A DNA stretch of 64,000 bases from Apostichopus japonicus. Its lineage: Eukaryota > Echinodermata > Holothuroidea > Aspidochirotida > Stichopodidae. Under the pieces are notes generated by a model, which saw nothing but the letters and a program-made list of their open reading frames with translations, was not told where the DNA came from and ran no database searches. Below, one piece after another: positions 48,049-59,710 of the stretch (positions are counted from its first letter, which is position 1; every line of letters begins with the position of its first letter). Where the stretch lies: assembly GCF_037975245.1 (NCBI RefSeq), contig NC_092568.1, positions 22,904,501 to 22,968,500 of the forward strand, read 5' to 3'. A program made the translations under genes and the position numbers.

Positions 48049-51000
48049 ATATAAATATAAATATAAAGATATATATAGATATATATATCTAGATATATCT
48101 ATATGTATCTATCTATATATATATATATATGAAATAGTAGTGTATATATACATAAAGTGACGTCATCGCCTCCGTATAACACTATGTTTAACCTATTTAT
48201 AACCCTAACTTTATGGCATTCATACCAGTTAATGATATGTTGGATGGACTTGCAATGGTGTAACGACTCTATTGTTACGTATACAATCAACACTAACCCT
48301 GCCTCAACTTTGAACCTTTCAGTGCTCAGGCTGCGATATCACCAACAATACATAGGTGACAAATTAGACATACGTAGTGTAGCGATTGGTCAAATATTCA
48401 CGTGACTAGAATACCTTATCGCGAATTTTCGGGGTTGTAATGTTAGCTGAATAGACATACAGAAAGTGATTTGTGATTTGTGAGTTGAATAATTTTGAAT
48501 TTTATGATTCTTGACGTTTATTACTTCTGTCTACAAGTTACATTTTGAGAGTGATTCACTGAAAGTCATTGCTGAGCCATATTACATTACAACCTAAAAT
48601 CGTGCACAAACAGCTGTTTGTGTTACTAGCGGAAGCACCTCTTCGCACATATGTAGATAAAGAAGTAAGTGCATGCATAGTTTCCTCTATAAGTATCAGA
48701 GTCGATTTTTAACATCTCTCTTAAAAGTCTAAGCCACTCTTTATAATTACATGTAGCCTTACCTAGATCTGACTTTATTGGAATTTGCATCATATGATCT
48801 GGGCTAAAGGTCTTATTTTTCATCATGCCGATGACGAAATGCTAGAAAACAAGTCCTGATCACGTGCAAGCGATGCCTTTTGATATTTGAGTGAAATACG
48901 GCAGATAAATCGTATTGCGACAAATGGTATACTTATAACAAGTAATTACATCATAAACAATAAACTATTGGTAAAATTCTGTCGGTGATATCTTAGACCT
49001 TTATTATGGATTCTTTACTTAATTTTTAATTCAAAGAGTTAGAATTCCCTTTTCGATAATGTCCAGTATGGCGATTCCCCTTAGTGAGTAAAATTCACGC
49101 TTGCCACCTAAAAGTGAATTCATATACCAATTTATCTCTTCAAATAATAAGGATTTTAATTTCATTAGACCTACATTTGAAAATTTAAAATGATGACTTC
49201 ACTCTTTGAAAGAGTGAACAGTGTGAACACTCTCAAAGGGTAAATTCTCAATCGAAGAGTCTGCATAAAACATTAGTTTGAGTAGGTGTGACTTTGGACA
49301 CCCGATGCACACAGAGAACACAGTTACTACTGTAAATCTTAAAGTTTTGTACCAAAGTAAAAACTGGATCATGCTATAAATCGGTAGCATGTGCTATTAT
49401 GATTACAGTAAGAACTGAGGATATGTGTAATTCCAACTAATCCAGTTGTTTTGACTTGTTGGGATTACACATACTCTTAGTTGTTACTGTAAACCTAATA
49501 AAACCATGCTACCGATTTATCAGATTTGTCAGCACGATCCAGTATTTACTGTGGTACAGAACTTTAAGATTGATAAAAGTTACTGTAATCTCTGTGTGAA
49601 TCGGCTGCTTTTGATGAGGTTTACATGAACAGGGCATTGTGGAATTAATCTGTCAACCAAAATGCAAAGTAAAATCTATATGTGAAAACTCCGCAGACGA
49701 CGATGTTTGTTTCTCATTTCAAGTCTATGGCCTGATCGGGTATCTATATACAGTCATTGCGTATACATGCTGCATTACCCGTCTATTAATACTACGTATA
49801 ATCACAATGAAGGATCAATATCATAATATTCACACCATAATCTTGGCAAGTAAATTGATTCAAATACTGAATTGTTTGGGACATATGTTTTAACTATCCA
49901 CAGCACTTCCTGTATTACTGGTTTTCTTCTTCTTTTTTTTCAAGGAGGAAACACACACGAGAAGGACAATTACCATCAGATGCTGACGAGGTCAAAACTA
50001 TAGTTATATCACGTGACTTGTAGGTTCATTTCTTTCTTTGAAATCCCGGAGTAACACAGTTTAAAAAATGATAATTTTAAAACCTCCGTTAGCAGAATTC
50101 TTCCGTCTGGTTTTAGTCTCATGATAACAAATTTTGTTTTACCCTTAAAGAATGGTTAAATAATAATCAATGTAGCTAATCGTCCAGGATGTAGACTGGA
50201 GTGTGACGTCATCAGATATTGGGAATATTTGTAACCATCGTAGGAGAATGTCAGTAGTGTTCTACAATGGTAAACAAGATGGCAATCCATGGAGTTGTAA
50301 TGATTGATGGAATGGAGTCTACAATACATGGTCAGGCACCTATACCCACCAAGTTTGGACGTGATCGGAATTGCGGTCTCGGAGGTTCGCGAAACACTTT
50401 TTCGCACAATTTAGACCAGTTTCACCGGCGTGAAGTGTAATATCTCATCTCCCTATACATTACATGTAGGGAGTGGAGATAACAATTACATCATTCACCA
50501 TGATAGCTAGAGTGGAGATGGAGAAAGGCAGAGCCACTGTATTGGAGAAGACTAATCCTCATCTTTCTTGAATGCTCACGAAACCAACCAGTATACCACA
50601 ACGGTCCGACTACTTTATGGCTGAAGTATATATGACTACTCAGCTTTAAGCGATAGGTGGGAGGGGGAGGGGAGGGGTTTGTGGGAGAGCATAAACTAGG
50701 ATCAGAGCGAATGTGACTTGGACTTGAGAGGTCATCACAAATTACCTCAATGCTTCACGCCCCCAAAAAATGTTTTGTCCTACAAATTCCAGTATTTGAA
50801 GAGCACACTGTAATTACATTTTTTTTTTACAAAAATGGCAATTTCTTCTTTCTTAATTGATCAATCTTCTAACATTTTAAATACAATTCTTTAATAAAAA
50901 AAATGGAAAGGATTCTTTTCTCCAAGAAAGAGAACGCTTTTTGAGTATTTTCACAAGACTAGGAGTCTTTTTCCGCTTGTGACTCCACCGCTCCTGAAAA

Positions 51001-54000
51001 TCAATATTTTCTATATTTCATATTATTTTAGAATCAGCACTAGATGGTTTCTTACACTTGAATCTATCACATGATTTTACCGCTCATTTTTCTACGACAC
51101 TTTTTGACCAATTATTATTATTTTGTCTATACACATTTTAATTATTATTAAACACTTCTTTCTCTGTGTCTTAAGCACAAAATTGAACATCACTTTTCAA
51201 ACCAAAACATTGATGGAACAAAAATGCAAAAAGTTTGTCGTCGGAAAGTTGGTACTCTTGTTGTACCATGAGGTATCTATATATGAAAACCCCAAAATGC
51301 ATACAAACTTGGGAGACAACAAATTATCTGTCTTTGATTCAGTTCTAAAAGATTACAAATATTGTCCACAAAACTGCTAGAAAATCAAATAATGGTCACG
51401 ACTGTCCAGACCTCAACAAGCATTTTACAAACAGCCAACCTCAGAAAACTATGTATCCTTTAATTATACATTTAATTGTCTAAGTGTCTAATTGAACCTT
51501 GAATTTTGAGTCAAAACCTCCAGCAATGTCCTTTGGAAGACTTTTAGCAATTTTTAGCATTAAAAATTTGGGAACACCACTGATAATCTTTAATGACTCA
51601 CTTACCAGGAGCAATCGTGTGACTGTATACCCACACAGGTCGAGGGGGAATTACGATCATATTTTGAATACTACAAGGTTCGATCAATTATAAAATCCAA
51701 CGCAAAATTGAACATTATAAAACCATTCTCTCCCGAACATCATTTAATGAAAATCTGACTTTTACAATTTTAATAAGTTTGACATTAATTCGCTTTTTTT
51801 TGTCAGGTTGTTATGTCTGGGAGATCAGATTCCTGACTGAAATTTGTATACAACATATATCCATGACAACAAGTTAACGGTTGCACGCAATAATTCATAT
51901 ACATTAATATATGATCGGATGAAATGAGACTAATTTCTTCAGTGGTTAAAAGAGCCTTAAACAGAGTGGAATTGATATGGGCTTGTCTCATAGCGAAGCT
52001 TATATCGATGACAATATATTTCTTTAGTCCGATATTTGTAGTGAGTACGTATATATTTCATTTCTCACTGTCATTCTCTTTACTTTAACATTATTTTACT
52101 TATTTTCAAACATCCTACAAAAGGAGCTTGAAAGATTTATGATATTGCTTCATAAATCATGATTAAATTTTGAAAAAAAGTTTGAAAAACAAGAAAGAAA
52201 CGATGAGAATTAGGATAACAATCCGAAGTTCGTTCTGAATCTTGACATGCTTTCGAATACAGAATGAAATTTAATTTTGGCTACAATGTTCAGTTCGACA
52301 TACGTGTGAAGACAACCAGTGATTTAACCCCTAAAACCCTAAGCTGTCCTGAAATCCTCTTCTTGTTATTGCAGTGCCAAGTGAACGATACCTACATGAC
52401 TGAACGTTGAATCTTAAAGTTTCATATAGTCTCTGTACATTTGCAGTCTCAGAGGTAAGCTGCGTAGGCAACCTAATTCTGAGCCTATCACGGCGTTAAC
52501 AAAAGCCTTCATTTTGTAGGTAACTAAATGACTATACTCCCAGGCCTGGTGTGTTGTCCGCCCCAAAATAACACCATGAAAGCCCCAAAGTTCTTCCTAA
52601 CACTGCAAACATTCCACGCGCACTACCATACTGCGTATTTGCAGGCAAATACAGTTCTAGTGCTAAATTTGATTGTTTCGAATTAATAATCCCTCGTTAA
52701 ACACGGTATACAAAGTACATGTGCATGCCCTCTGTATGTTACTACCAGTAAAGAAATTGATATAAATACAGTGTGGTTTGCCACAACATTAGGGTTGGGC
52801 AAGCTTAGATATAACATATCATTTGGTTTTCGACGTCAACATGAAACATTAGTAATTCATTTTGAAGCTTATTACAAATAATGCTACCAAGAATTAACCC
52901 ATTTTTTCATTATTGGGTAAAAAATCGGAGATGTGCTATAAGGTTTTGTGAATATTGCCTGAACAATTAAGTTTGAACGTTAAATGAACAAACTTGTAAT
53001 ATCAATGCTTCCCACGAGATTAAATTCTCCGGGCACCCTTTACCCCGTTGTATCCTTGATGAAAGGAATGAAATGTGTCCTGATTACCCAGGATTTACTG
53101 AACACACTATACGGTATGTAACATATGTAACTGTACGGTGAGTAACGTCACAATTTTACATCTGGGCATGATTAACGCACACTATATTACTTGTCCAACA
53201 GAGTGCGTGTCAACCGGCCACAGTCATCTATAATAAAGTCGAAAATGAATTATAAATAATGCAGAGGTTACGCAGCGGAATGTATAAGCGAGATGAATAT
53301 AAATAATAATAAAAGCTAAGATAGACGTTCCTTCATTAAGTAAGCTATCTAATCCACCATTTTGTTATTAACAAAATCATCCTAACAAAACAAATACATT
53401 GTCTCCAAACGAACGCCATCTGCTCAGTGAAGCTTAATAGAATTATTTTACCTTCTTTTTATAAGTGGGGCGACATGAGTTGTCGAACAAGTGTTATTGA
53501 TTTGAGTACCGTAGTATTATACGGAGCGTGGTCAGAAGTCAATACTCAGAATAAGTTATCGGCTATGATATATCAAAAGAGAGGAGCATCAAGGTTGAAG
53601 ATGCGGAGTATTTTATCCCATCTGGGAAGTTACTGGTATTAATTACATGTGTAGTATAAACTTAAATAGCTGACAATTCAAAGGAATGTGTTTTGCTACA
53701 AATTATTGTGATTGAAACATTCTTGCTTTGCATACATTCGTTACTCCATTGACATGGACAACATATTATAAGGCTAACGTCGTGCATCTCTACCGGTAAG
53801 GAAGATCGTAATTCTACTGTAGGCGTTTGTCACCTGTATCGAACAATACTAGTTCTGTTTTTGGTGACATATTTTGCCTTACTCCAGAGATCAAACATGA
53901 TGCAAACCAACTCGAAATCATTTGTGATTCCTAAAGCCGGATCTCGAAAGAGATACTTTGAACAGACGTTATGTTAATGCAATGGAGGTAAACGACAAAG

Positions 54001-57000
54001 GCAAATGAATATATATAAATGAAAATCGTAATGAGTTGGAAAATCAAGAACAGTGAAAAAACTTTCAGCCTCCACCGGGATTCGAACCACGGGCCTTCCG
54101 CTCTGTACGCTGATTGTATGTCCAGAGGTTCGAAACCGGTTTCGAACCTCAGTGGAGGCTGAACGTTTTTTCACTGTTCTTGATTTTCCAACTCATTACG
54201 ATTTTCATTTATATATATTCATTTGCCTTTGTCGTTTACCTCCATTGCATTAACATAAAGTCTGTTCAAAGTATCTCGTTCGAGATCCGGCTTTAGGAAT
54301 CACAAATGATTTCGAGTTGGTCAGCATCATGTTTGATCTCTAGAGTAAGGCAAAATATGTCACCAAAAACAAAACTAGTATTGTTCGATACAGGTGACAA
54401 ACGCCTACAGTGGAATTACGATCTTCCTTACCGGTTTCGAATCTCTGGACATACAATCAGCGTCCATAGCCTAGTGGTTAGGGTGTCCGCGTACAGAGCG
54501 GAAGGCCCGTGGTTCGAATCTCGGTGGAGGCTGAAAGTTTTTTCACTGTTCTTGATTTTCCAACTCATTACGATTTTCATTTATATATATTCATTTTCCT
54601 TTGTCGTTTACCTCCATTGCATTTATATATATATATATATATTATCATTTTTCATTAAAATCAGTATAGTTTACAAATGTCCGTTGACCCCTGGACACCA
54701 ACACCCTGGAGTACACTGCAGTGCATATATGATTTATAATTGTATAACTTGAATCATGACATATGGACAGGTGAATTCACGTGGTGTTGATGCTTCAACA
54801 TCGCTATGCAAATGAAGCCCGAACATCATTTGACTCTATCTTCGTTATTGAACCTCTCAGCCTTCAACTTTAGTAGACTAAGATTCACGAGGTTCGCAAC
54901 TTAATTAATATACAACAACATCACGTGCTTGTTGCCGACTGGAAACAAGAACCATGCTAATACCTTGGAAAATGCTTTGGACTCCCGTCATATTCAAAAC
55001 TGAAGGGATTGGCCGGGGGGGGGGGGTGGGATTGGAAGAATGGGGCATGCTCCTGATTCTCGTCTATCAACTTCCCTGGTGGATGACGACGATGGTGGTG
55101 ATGTACATATATTAATTAATTAAATTGAATTCTTTATATTTCGTTGCCTACGGCAGACAATTTTTAGAAACAATATTTGACTAGATAACTTTAAAATTCC
55201 AATTTTGTTGTTTTTGCATAATTTGAACAGAAGTTGGACTCGTAAATATAATTGTGGTACTTAAAAGCTATTAAAACAGTGATACATTTCGAAGACACTA
55301 GCAAAGTTAATTAAAATGGCTACCACTCTATGTACTACCAGCATGTTGTGGTGACATCATTCGACATGGAGCTGTATATCAAACTACAAGGTTTCTATAA
55401 CATCACTCTTTGGATCGAACAGAAAATTATTTTGTAAGCATTTTGTTACATGAATTTCTAAAGGAATTTTGAACGTCTTGAAAAAGCTCTTTTTACTTTT
55501 AATATTCAGGTAGCAGAGATAAAAATATATAGTAAAATTGAATGAATACCTTGTTTTGTTGTCGCTTATTTGTCTCCTCAAAGTGGTTACTGTAGGACGG
55601 CACATATACGTGTTTATTGCTTTAATTTCACTTTGTATCCCATTGTATACCATGTTGTTTACAGTTACGTAGATAACATTACGTTAGCTAATACCTATAA
55701 ATCATTGTATTGTAGATGTATTATTTTTACGTTTCATTCGGTTAGTTCCTATGATGGGTTAAACAATATTTAGAAATATCCACCATGATGGGGTCAAATG
55801 GATTTACAATTAACACTTTGAAATAAAGAAAAAGTATTGATATTGTTCAGAAATTATAACTTGATATAAACATAAAAACGAATGAAAAACACAAATATAT
55901 GTTGAATACTATAGGCTGGTGCTCACAAGAACATAAATGACATACAAAAGTCTTGACAAGTTGAAAACAACTTATTGAGTTCAGTCCTTGTTTTTTACTA
56001 CACTGGACTCGAGCGTACAACAGGTTCGAATTGCTCTGGACGCGGAATTGTTTCGGACTCATATTTATTGCAGAATCCAGACTCGGTTTTGGACCTTTCC
56101 AGACTATATTTTGTCCCTTTAAGCTGATCATTGTGTTATTGCTTCACTCCCGCTCTTCTTTTATTCTTTTTTTTTTAAATTGTACTTTTTCCATTTTCAT
56201 CCATATAACGACGACAAATTTCAGTTTACAAATGTTAATATGTTGTGATAACTATATATTTTTGAAATTGAGATTCGAAGATATACTGAACAAAACTTGA
56301 GAAAATCCGTACTTTAAAAAAATAACAAAATAATCCTGCAATCCTCCCAGTAGATGTATTCACATGTTTATACTAATTTGAATGAAATTGTAACCTTCGT
56401 TATTATCTAACAATGGGAGAAAAAAAAAACTATTCGGTAACTTTCGCACGGGATGGGATACATATATGTACAAGTGTCGGGTGGAGCTGTTTGGTTTATA
56501 ATATGTGACATATATTACATTATATAAATGAACCCCAAATTAAGTAAAAACTGAGTGAGTAATGAAAACACAAGTTTTGGTGGTTCAGAATACGTGATAT
56601 AACTAGTCTATTTCGGGGTATCACTGATATACTACGTAAGAGGTTTTTGTTCTTTGTAATACAGTGTACTATTGTTATAATATTTTGTCGTAATCTTCTC
56701 TTCATTGAAAGGGTTTTACACCATAATCCAAAAAACCAGAAGTATGTGTCCGGAAAGATTTGCTCTTTGTATAGCAGACAGAACTCGTCCATCCTGTTTG
56801 TCCATTATCCAATGTCACGTGGTGATATGGAAATTTCAATCTCCCTTAATACTGCATGGTACCAGTACTTTGGTTAATGAAGTATGTTGACAGTGTTGGT
56901 CTCCTTATATCCTATAGGTTTATTTGGCATTTTTTAGTATGGCTTAATAGTAGTTACCTGGTTTAACATAATGTTACATAACAGCCGAGTATATATATGT

Positions 57001-57431
57001 ATTATTTGAACAATCAGAACTATCTGGGATTAAATGAAAGTAATTAGTATTGGTATGTGGGTGTGTCTGTGGACTAAGACAGCTTAAGTACCGTACTCTC
57101 TGGTGTAAGCATAATTGTGTAAGACTGTATGCTTTTACATATATAGTGTATAACCTCAATTTCATATATGGTTGACATTCCCCTATATTGTGGTACTGCA
57201 CTTACGTGTACATGTATTGCAATCCGGGTAAAGCACTGCGCCGTGCACGCTAAGTCAAGAAGGGGAGAGGGGAGGGGAGGGGGAGGGGAGGGGAGGTATA
57301 TGTGACTGGGCTACACAGGTTCTTAGCTGGAAAAAGGACGACTCAGAGGGTAAGAGTTAAAGGCCTGCAGCACGTGGACAAAGGAGATAATTCAAATTAA
57401 AGAGACAATTAATTGCTTCCATTGACTTACA

Positions 57432-57485
<54 letters not shown>

Positions 57486-58610
57486 AATGGCCCATATATT
57501 ATAGTTCTGACCCGCCTATACGGTTAATATAGTGTATCATATTTTGGAGCGGTATAAACGGAGAACAAAATCACCTTTCGGAAGCAGCCTGTGATGGACC
57601 GATAGAGTTGCATCGGTCTCGCCATACAGGAAATTACTTATTTAAGTTAATATATTACGAATGAAGGGAATAACGCAACGCAAATAGGATCAATCTCTAC
57701 AGGACCACCGAAGAGTAAAGAACTTAGCCCTAACTTAACCATCAAGTATTTAATCAAACTTGTTCCAATACCCCTTTTTGGCGTCATTTCTATAATGACC
57801 ATGCATATTTCTTCTATTTTTGGTTACTTCTGCCAACAATTTGTTCCAAGCATTAGCAGTAAAGTACACTTGTGATAAAGTGGAAAGTGATGAAGATCAA
57901 TTGAGTGTCCTTTGAGTGTTAACATCAAAGTCAACCAAGAAGCTGAACTTGATTCGTTTATACATATTATAATACACTTTCTCTAGATACATGTACAGTT
58001 TGGAAGCACCATGCAGGTAGAAGGAATTGTGGGTAATAAATGATACCTAAAATATACCCATTGTTTATCATATATTAAAAGAAGCTCTTAACGTGCATGC
58101 AAGGTTACCATGATACCCTGACAACACCAACGCCATTTTGTGGTATTGCAAGGAATTACATTGCGATTTGTCAAATTATAATATAATTTCTGCAGTCATT
58201 GAAGAAAAAAAAAAATCAACGAGAACACGAAAATAGCGATACTAACACACCCTTAAAATCACCATTAGAATTACATAGGTCATTGTAACGTCACTTCACG
58301 TTAGACTCATATATAAAATACAATAAATGTAAGTATCTAGCCTGAACAAAATCAAATCATGAAGAAACAAAATCAAGTAAATAGTGAAGAGCTCTTACCA
58401 TTTCCATTCTCCTTTCTTACTTTTTTTGATCGTCCAGATGTATTCCGCTGCTGACACAAGAAGGAATAACTGGAAAAAATATATGTTGAAGTTTCGAGTG
58501 AATGTAGCTGCGGCGATAACAGCGACACTGGCGTGGATGGCATACACGATTCGAACGAATAACGCCTTAGACGCCATTACAGTCTTTACTATCTTAGACG
58601 CGCACGACAT
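44451..58610 (-). CDS. TMEM26: TMEM26-like gene C (complete, 383 aa, 12-kb first intron)
   Basis: CDS complement(join(44451..45167,46011..46233,58399..58610)). The total is 1152 nt, or 383 residues plus TGA. Domain order and motifs match gene B: MSCASKIVKT, ILGRWLGPKGSLTREQLSQ, AYVGMAADMLEF, SWSLLQFTLGLTATKQ, QDGPYLAMRLYLL, LQLYRIAVVVG, and a tail with GKKKTEDNN. The helix 3-4 loop is longer than in B and has NLT and NFS sites. Intron 1 spans 46234-58398 and intron 2 spans 45168-46010. Both are GT-AG with the same phases as gene B. I assign the exon at 58.4 kb to this gene because strand, phase and content fit and no other exon 1 lies between. That link is an inference across 12 kb. AATAAA on the minus strand at 44325-44320 lies 126 nt past the stop and is a plausible polyadenylation signal. 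Confidence 0.9.
45283..45600. mobile_element. Foldback MITE copy within gene C intron 2
   Basis: Ends are CCGATTCGATTCACACAG and CTCTGTGTGTATCGG. The two halves are inverted copies, each with TTACAGTA/TACTGTAA, TTTTGTACCA-type, and CAGTTCTTAC/ATATGTGTAAT blocks. There is no coding sequence. Confidence 0.8.
45689..45764. repeat. (TA)n microsatellite in gene C intron 2
   Basis: 38 or so TA units. The poly-Ile/Tyr frame across it is an artefact. Confidence 0.95.
46011..46233 (-). CDS. TMEM26: Gene C exon 2
   Basis: The acceptor is TTTGCATCACAG and the donor GTAAAT. It encodes (W)FLPSVVIYIAWLVPQIFIL and a 50-residue loop ending SGDE in phase 0. The helix is almost unchanged from gene B, but the loop is diverged and longer. 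Confidence 0.91.
47897..48398. mobile_element. TA-centred foldback element, about 500 bp
   Basis: The outer block TTTTGACCAATC.C.CACTAC is inverted at 48375-48397. The inner block CGGAGGCAATGACGTCAC (47989-48006) is inverted at 48156-48173 (17 of 18). The centre is TA/TAGA low-complexity DNA. Both inner arms carry TGACGTCA. Confidence 0.65.
49302..49604. mobile_element. Foldback MITE, intact copy (303 bp)
   Basis: Ends are CCGATGCACACAGAGA and CTCTGTGTGAATCGG. The arms are about 140 bp and both carry CTTAAAGTT.TGTACCA, ACTGGATC.TGCT and ATCGGTAGCATG blocks in mirrored order. It is preceded at 49195-49270 by a small CACTCTTTGA foldback. Confidence 0.82.
53793..54434. repeat. Long palindrome, 294-bp arms, 54-bp spacer
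   Basis: The left arm 53793-54086 and right arm 54141-54434 are near-perfect inverted copies. Both run from CCGGTAAGGAAGATCGTAAT through CACCAAAAACA, TCGAGTTGG and CAATGGAGGTAAACGACAAA to CAAGAACAGTGAAAAAAC. The inner ends are SINE family 3 body sequence. The left side keeps a tRNA-like box B and lacks a 29-nt piece holding box A. Confidence 0.88.
54445..54645 (+). mobile_element. tRNA-derived SINE (family 3), intact copy
   Basis: The 72-nt head (54460-54531) has box A TAGCCTAGTGGTTAGGG and box B GGTTCGAATC. It has a perfect 5-bp anticodon stem (TCCGC/GCGGA) and a 7-nt loop that would read ACA. The T-arm is imperfect. The body TTTTTTCACTGTTCTTGATT onward matches the ends of the adjacent palindrome arms. 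A TA-rich tail follows. Confidence 0.8.
57434..57482. repeat. (TA)n microsatellite
   Basis: A simple TA run inside gene C intron 1. Confidence 0.95.
58399..58610 (-). CDS. TMEM26: Gene C exon 1
   Basis: ATG at 58610, 212 nt, ending GAATGGAAATG at a GTAAGA donor. It reads M-S-C-A-S-K, then two helices (VRIVYAIHASVAVIAAAT and YFFQLFLLVSAAEYIW). The last 80 or so coding bases are almost identical to those of gene B. Confidence 0.9.
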
Positions 58611-58782
58611 TGTTCCTTCTTTTTCTGGTTTGGAGGGATTCCACTAAGAGAAAGCTGGAAAATAGTCCCAAAACAATGTTTTCATGTTCTTTGACAAACT
58701 ATATACCGACAACCATCCCTCTTGCGTATAGAAGGAATCTGACGAAATTCTCAGATTGATAAGATATAACAAATGATGTTCA

Positions 58783-58962
58783 TCAGACGACACTTTCAGC
58801 TGTTCTGATTGGCGAACCACCAAATAGTAAAGATTGTTACCTGCAACTCTTCAGCAATCTTATATGGAATCACTTGGCGATATTTTCTGCTGACATGCGG
58901 GCAGGACTAAATTGAAATCTTCACTTATAATATTCGTTATTGATCAATGAGGCAGAACCTAT
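58783..58962 (-). promoter_or_regulatory. Putative promoter/5' flank of gene C (conserved with gene B)
   Basis: The matching blocks are CAGACGACACTTTCAGCTG..CCACCAAATAG (58783-58828) and GATCAATGAGGCAGAACC (58942-58959), in the same order and orientation as upstream of gene B. On the minus strand the first block includes CCAATCAGAACAG, a CCAAT-box-like string. It supports 58399-58610 being a true first coding exon. Confidence 0.4.
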
Positions 58963-59539
58963 CAAGGCTGACTTAGCAATAGGCTTACAAAACGCAGCTT
59001 CAGCGTTGTGGATTTACTTTGCAGCTTCACTGTTAAAGAAACACTCGAAAATCATATGCGGCTATAACAAGGACTGATGCTTAAGAAATAATTTTGATTG
59101 ATATGAAATTTGCATATCAATAAATATGATCATGTGCATGTAGGTATGTATGTATCCCTTGTAAAACTCATTCATAAAAAAATATAATAACTTCTCGAAG
59201 AATGTACATAGTAGTGTACGTAAGTGTCACTGGAACACATGTCCATTCTTTGGTTAGAGGTGTCAAGAAGTTAAACTATGCTAACATTGTCTAATCAGGA
59301 CAGATGGTATATTGTTGCTATACTTTCCAATGGGTCAAGTTTGCACTTTGCGATAGGTACAGGCACATTTGCTTCTGAAACGTAACAGAGTGCTAACAGG
59401 ACAGTTGTCCTGGGCATACTTCAATAAAGCTATATGTCTTCGAGATTGTTAAACATTAAACTAAAAAGAGCTTCTTACAACTACTTTTCAAACTTAAGAA
59501 AATCATGAACAAATAGTTCTAAAGCTTGAAGTTTATTAG

Positions 59540-59710
59540 CTAGAGAAATTTTCTCAACCAGTCGCTGTCGTCGCTGTCGTAGCTGTCGTAGCTGTCGTAG
59601 CTGTCGTAGCTGTCGTCTTCATCATTGTTGTCGTTGTAAGTTTTGCTTTTCTTGTTATTGTCGGTCTTGTTTTTTCCGTTAACAAGAACGCCAGAATTAA
59701 TTAAGATATG
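59540..59710 (-). CDS. Possible terminal exon or remnant of a fourth TMEM26-like gene
   Basis: A 56-codon open frame preceded by CTACTAG (a possible acceptor, and also an in-frame stop). It reads ..GVLVNGKNKTDNNKKSK.., then an acidic tail with DSY repeated four times, ending DDWLRKFL and TAG. The GVLVNGKNKTDNN stretch resembles the start of the tails of gene B (GVVANGKNKEKD) and gene C (GVVATGKKKTEDNN). AATAAA follows the stop within 6 nt on the minus strand. No earlier TMEM26 exon is visible from 59.7 to 64 kb, so if real the rest lies beyond the window or has decayed. The match is short and low in complexity, so this is tentative. Confidence 0.28.
   Translation of the reverse strand, partial: HILINSGVLVNGKNKTDNNKKSKTYNDNNDEDDSYDSYDSYDSYDSDDSDWLRKFL
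59563..59617. repeat. 9-bp tandem repeat TAGCTGTCG
   Basis: About six units, with CGCTGTCGT variants at one end. On the minus strand it reads D-S-Y repeated, part of the frame at 59540-59710. Confidence 0.85.

Larger units (their letters stand above)
46234..58398 (-). other. Gene C intron 1 (12.2 kb)
   Basis: Bounded by a GTAAGA donor (58398) and TTTGCATCACAG acceptor (46234). It contains a TA-centred foldback (47897-48398), an intact foldback MITE (49302-49604), a long palindrome and SINE copies (53793-54640), a poly-G tract (55016-55027), G-rich runs (57260-57296) and a TA microsatellite (57434-57482). No exon of another gene was recognised inside. Confidence 0.75.

Noticed and set aside
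54460-54531. Functional tRNA gene
   Set aside because: The T-arm does not pair properly and the sequence continues into a SINE body shared with neighbouring copies. The same applies to 31468-31539 and 20079-20165.
54306-54752. 148-codon plus-strand frame
   Set aside because: It runs through the palindrome arm and the SINE, both non-coding repeats.
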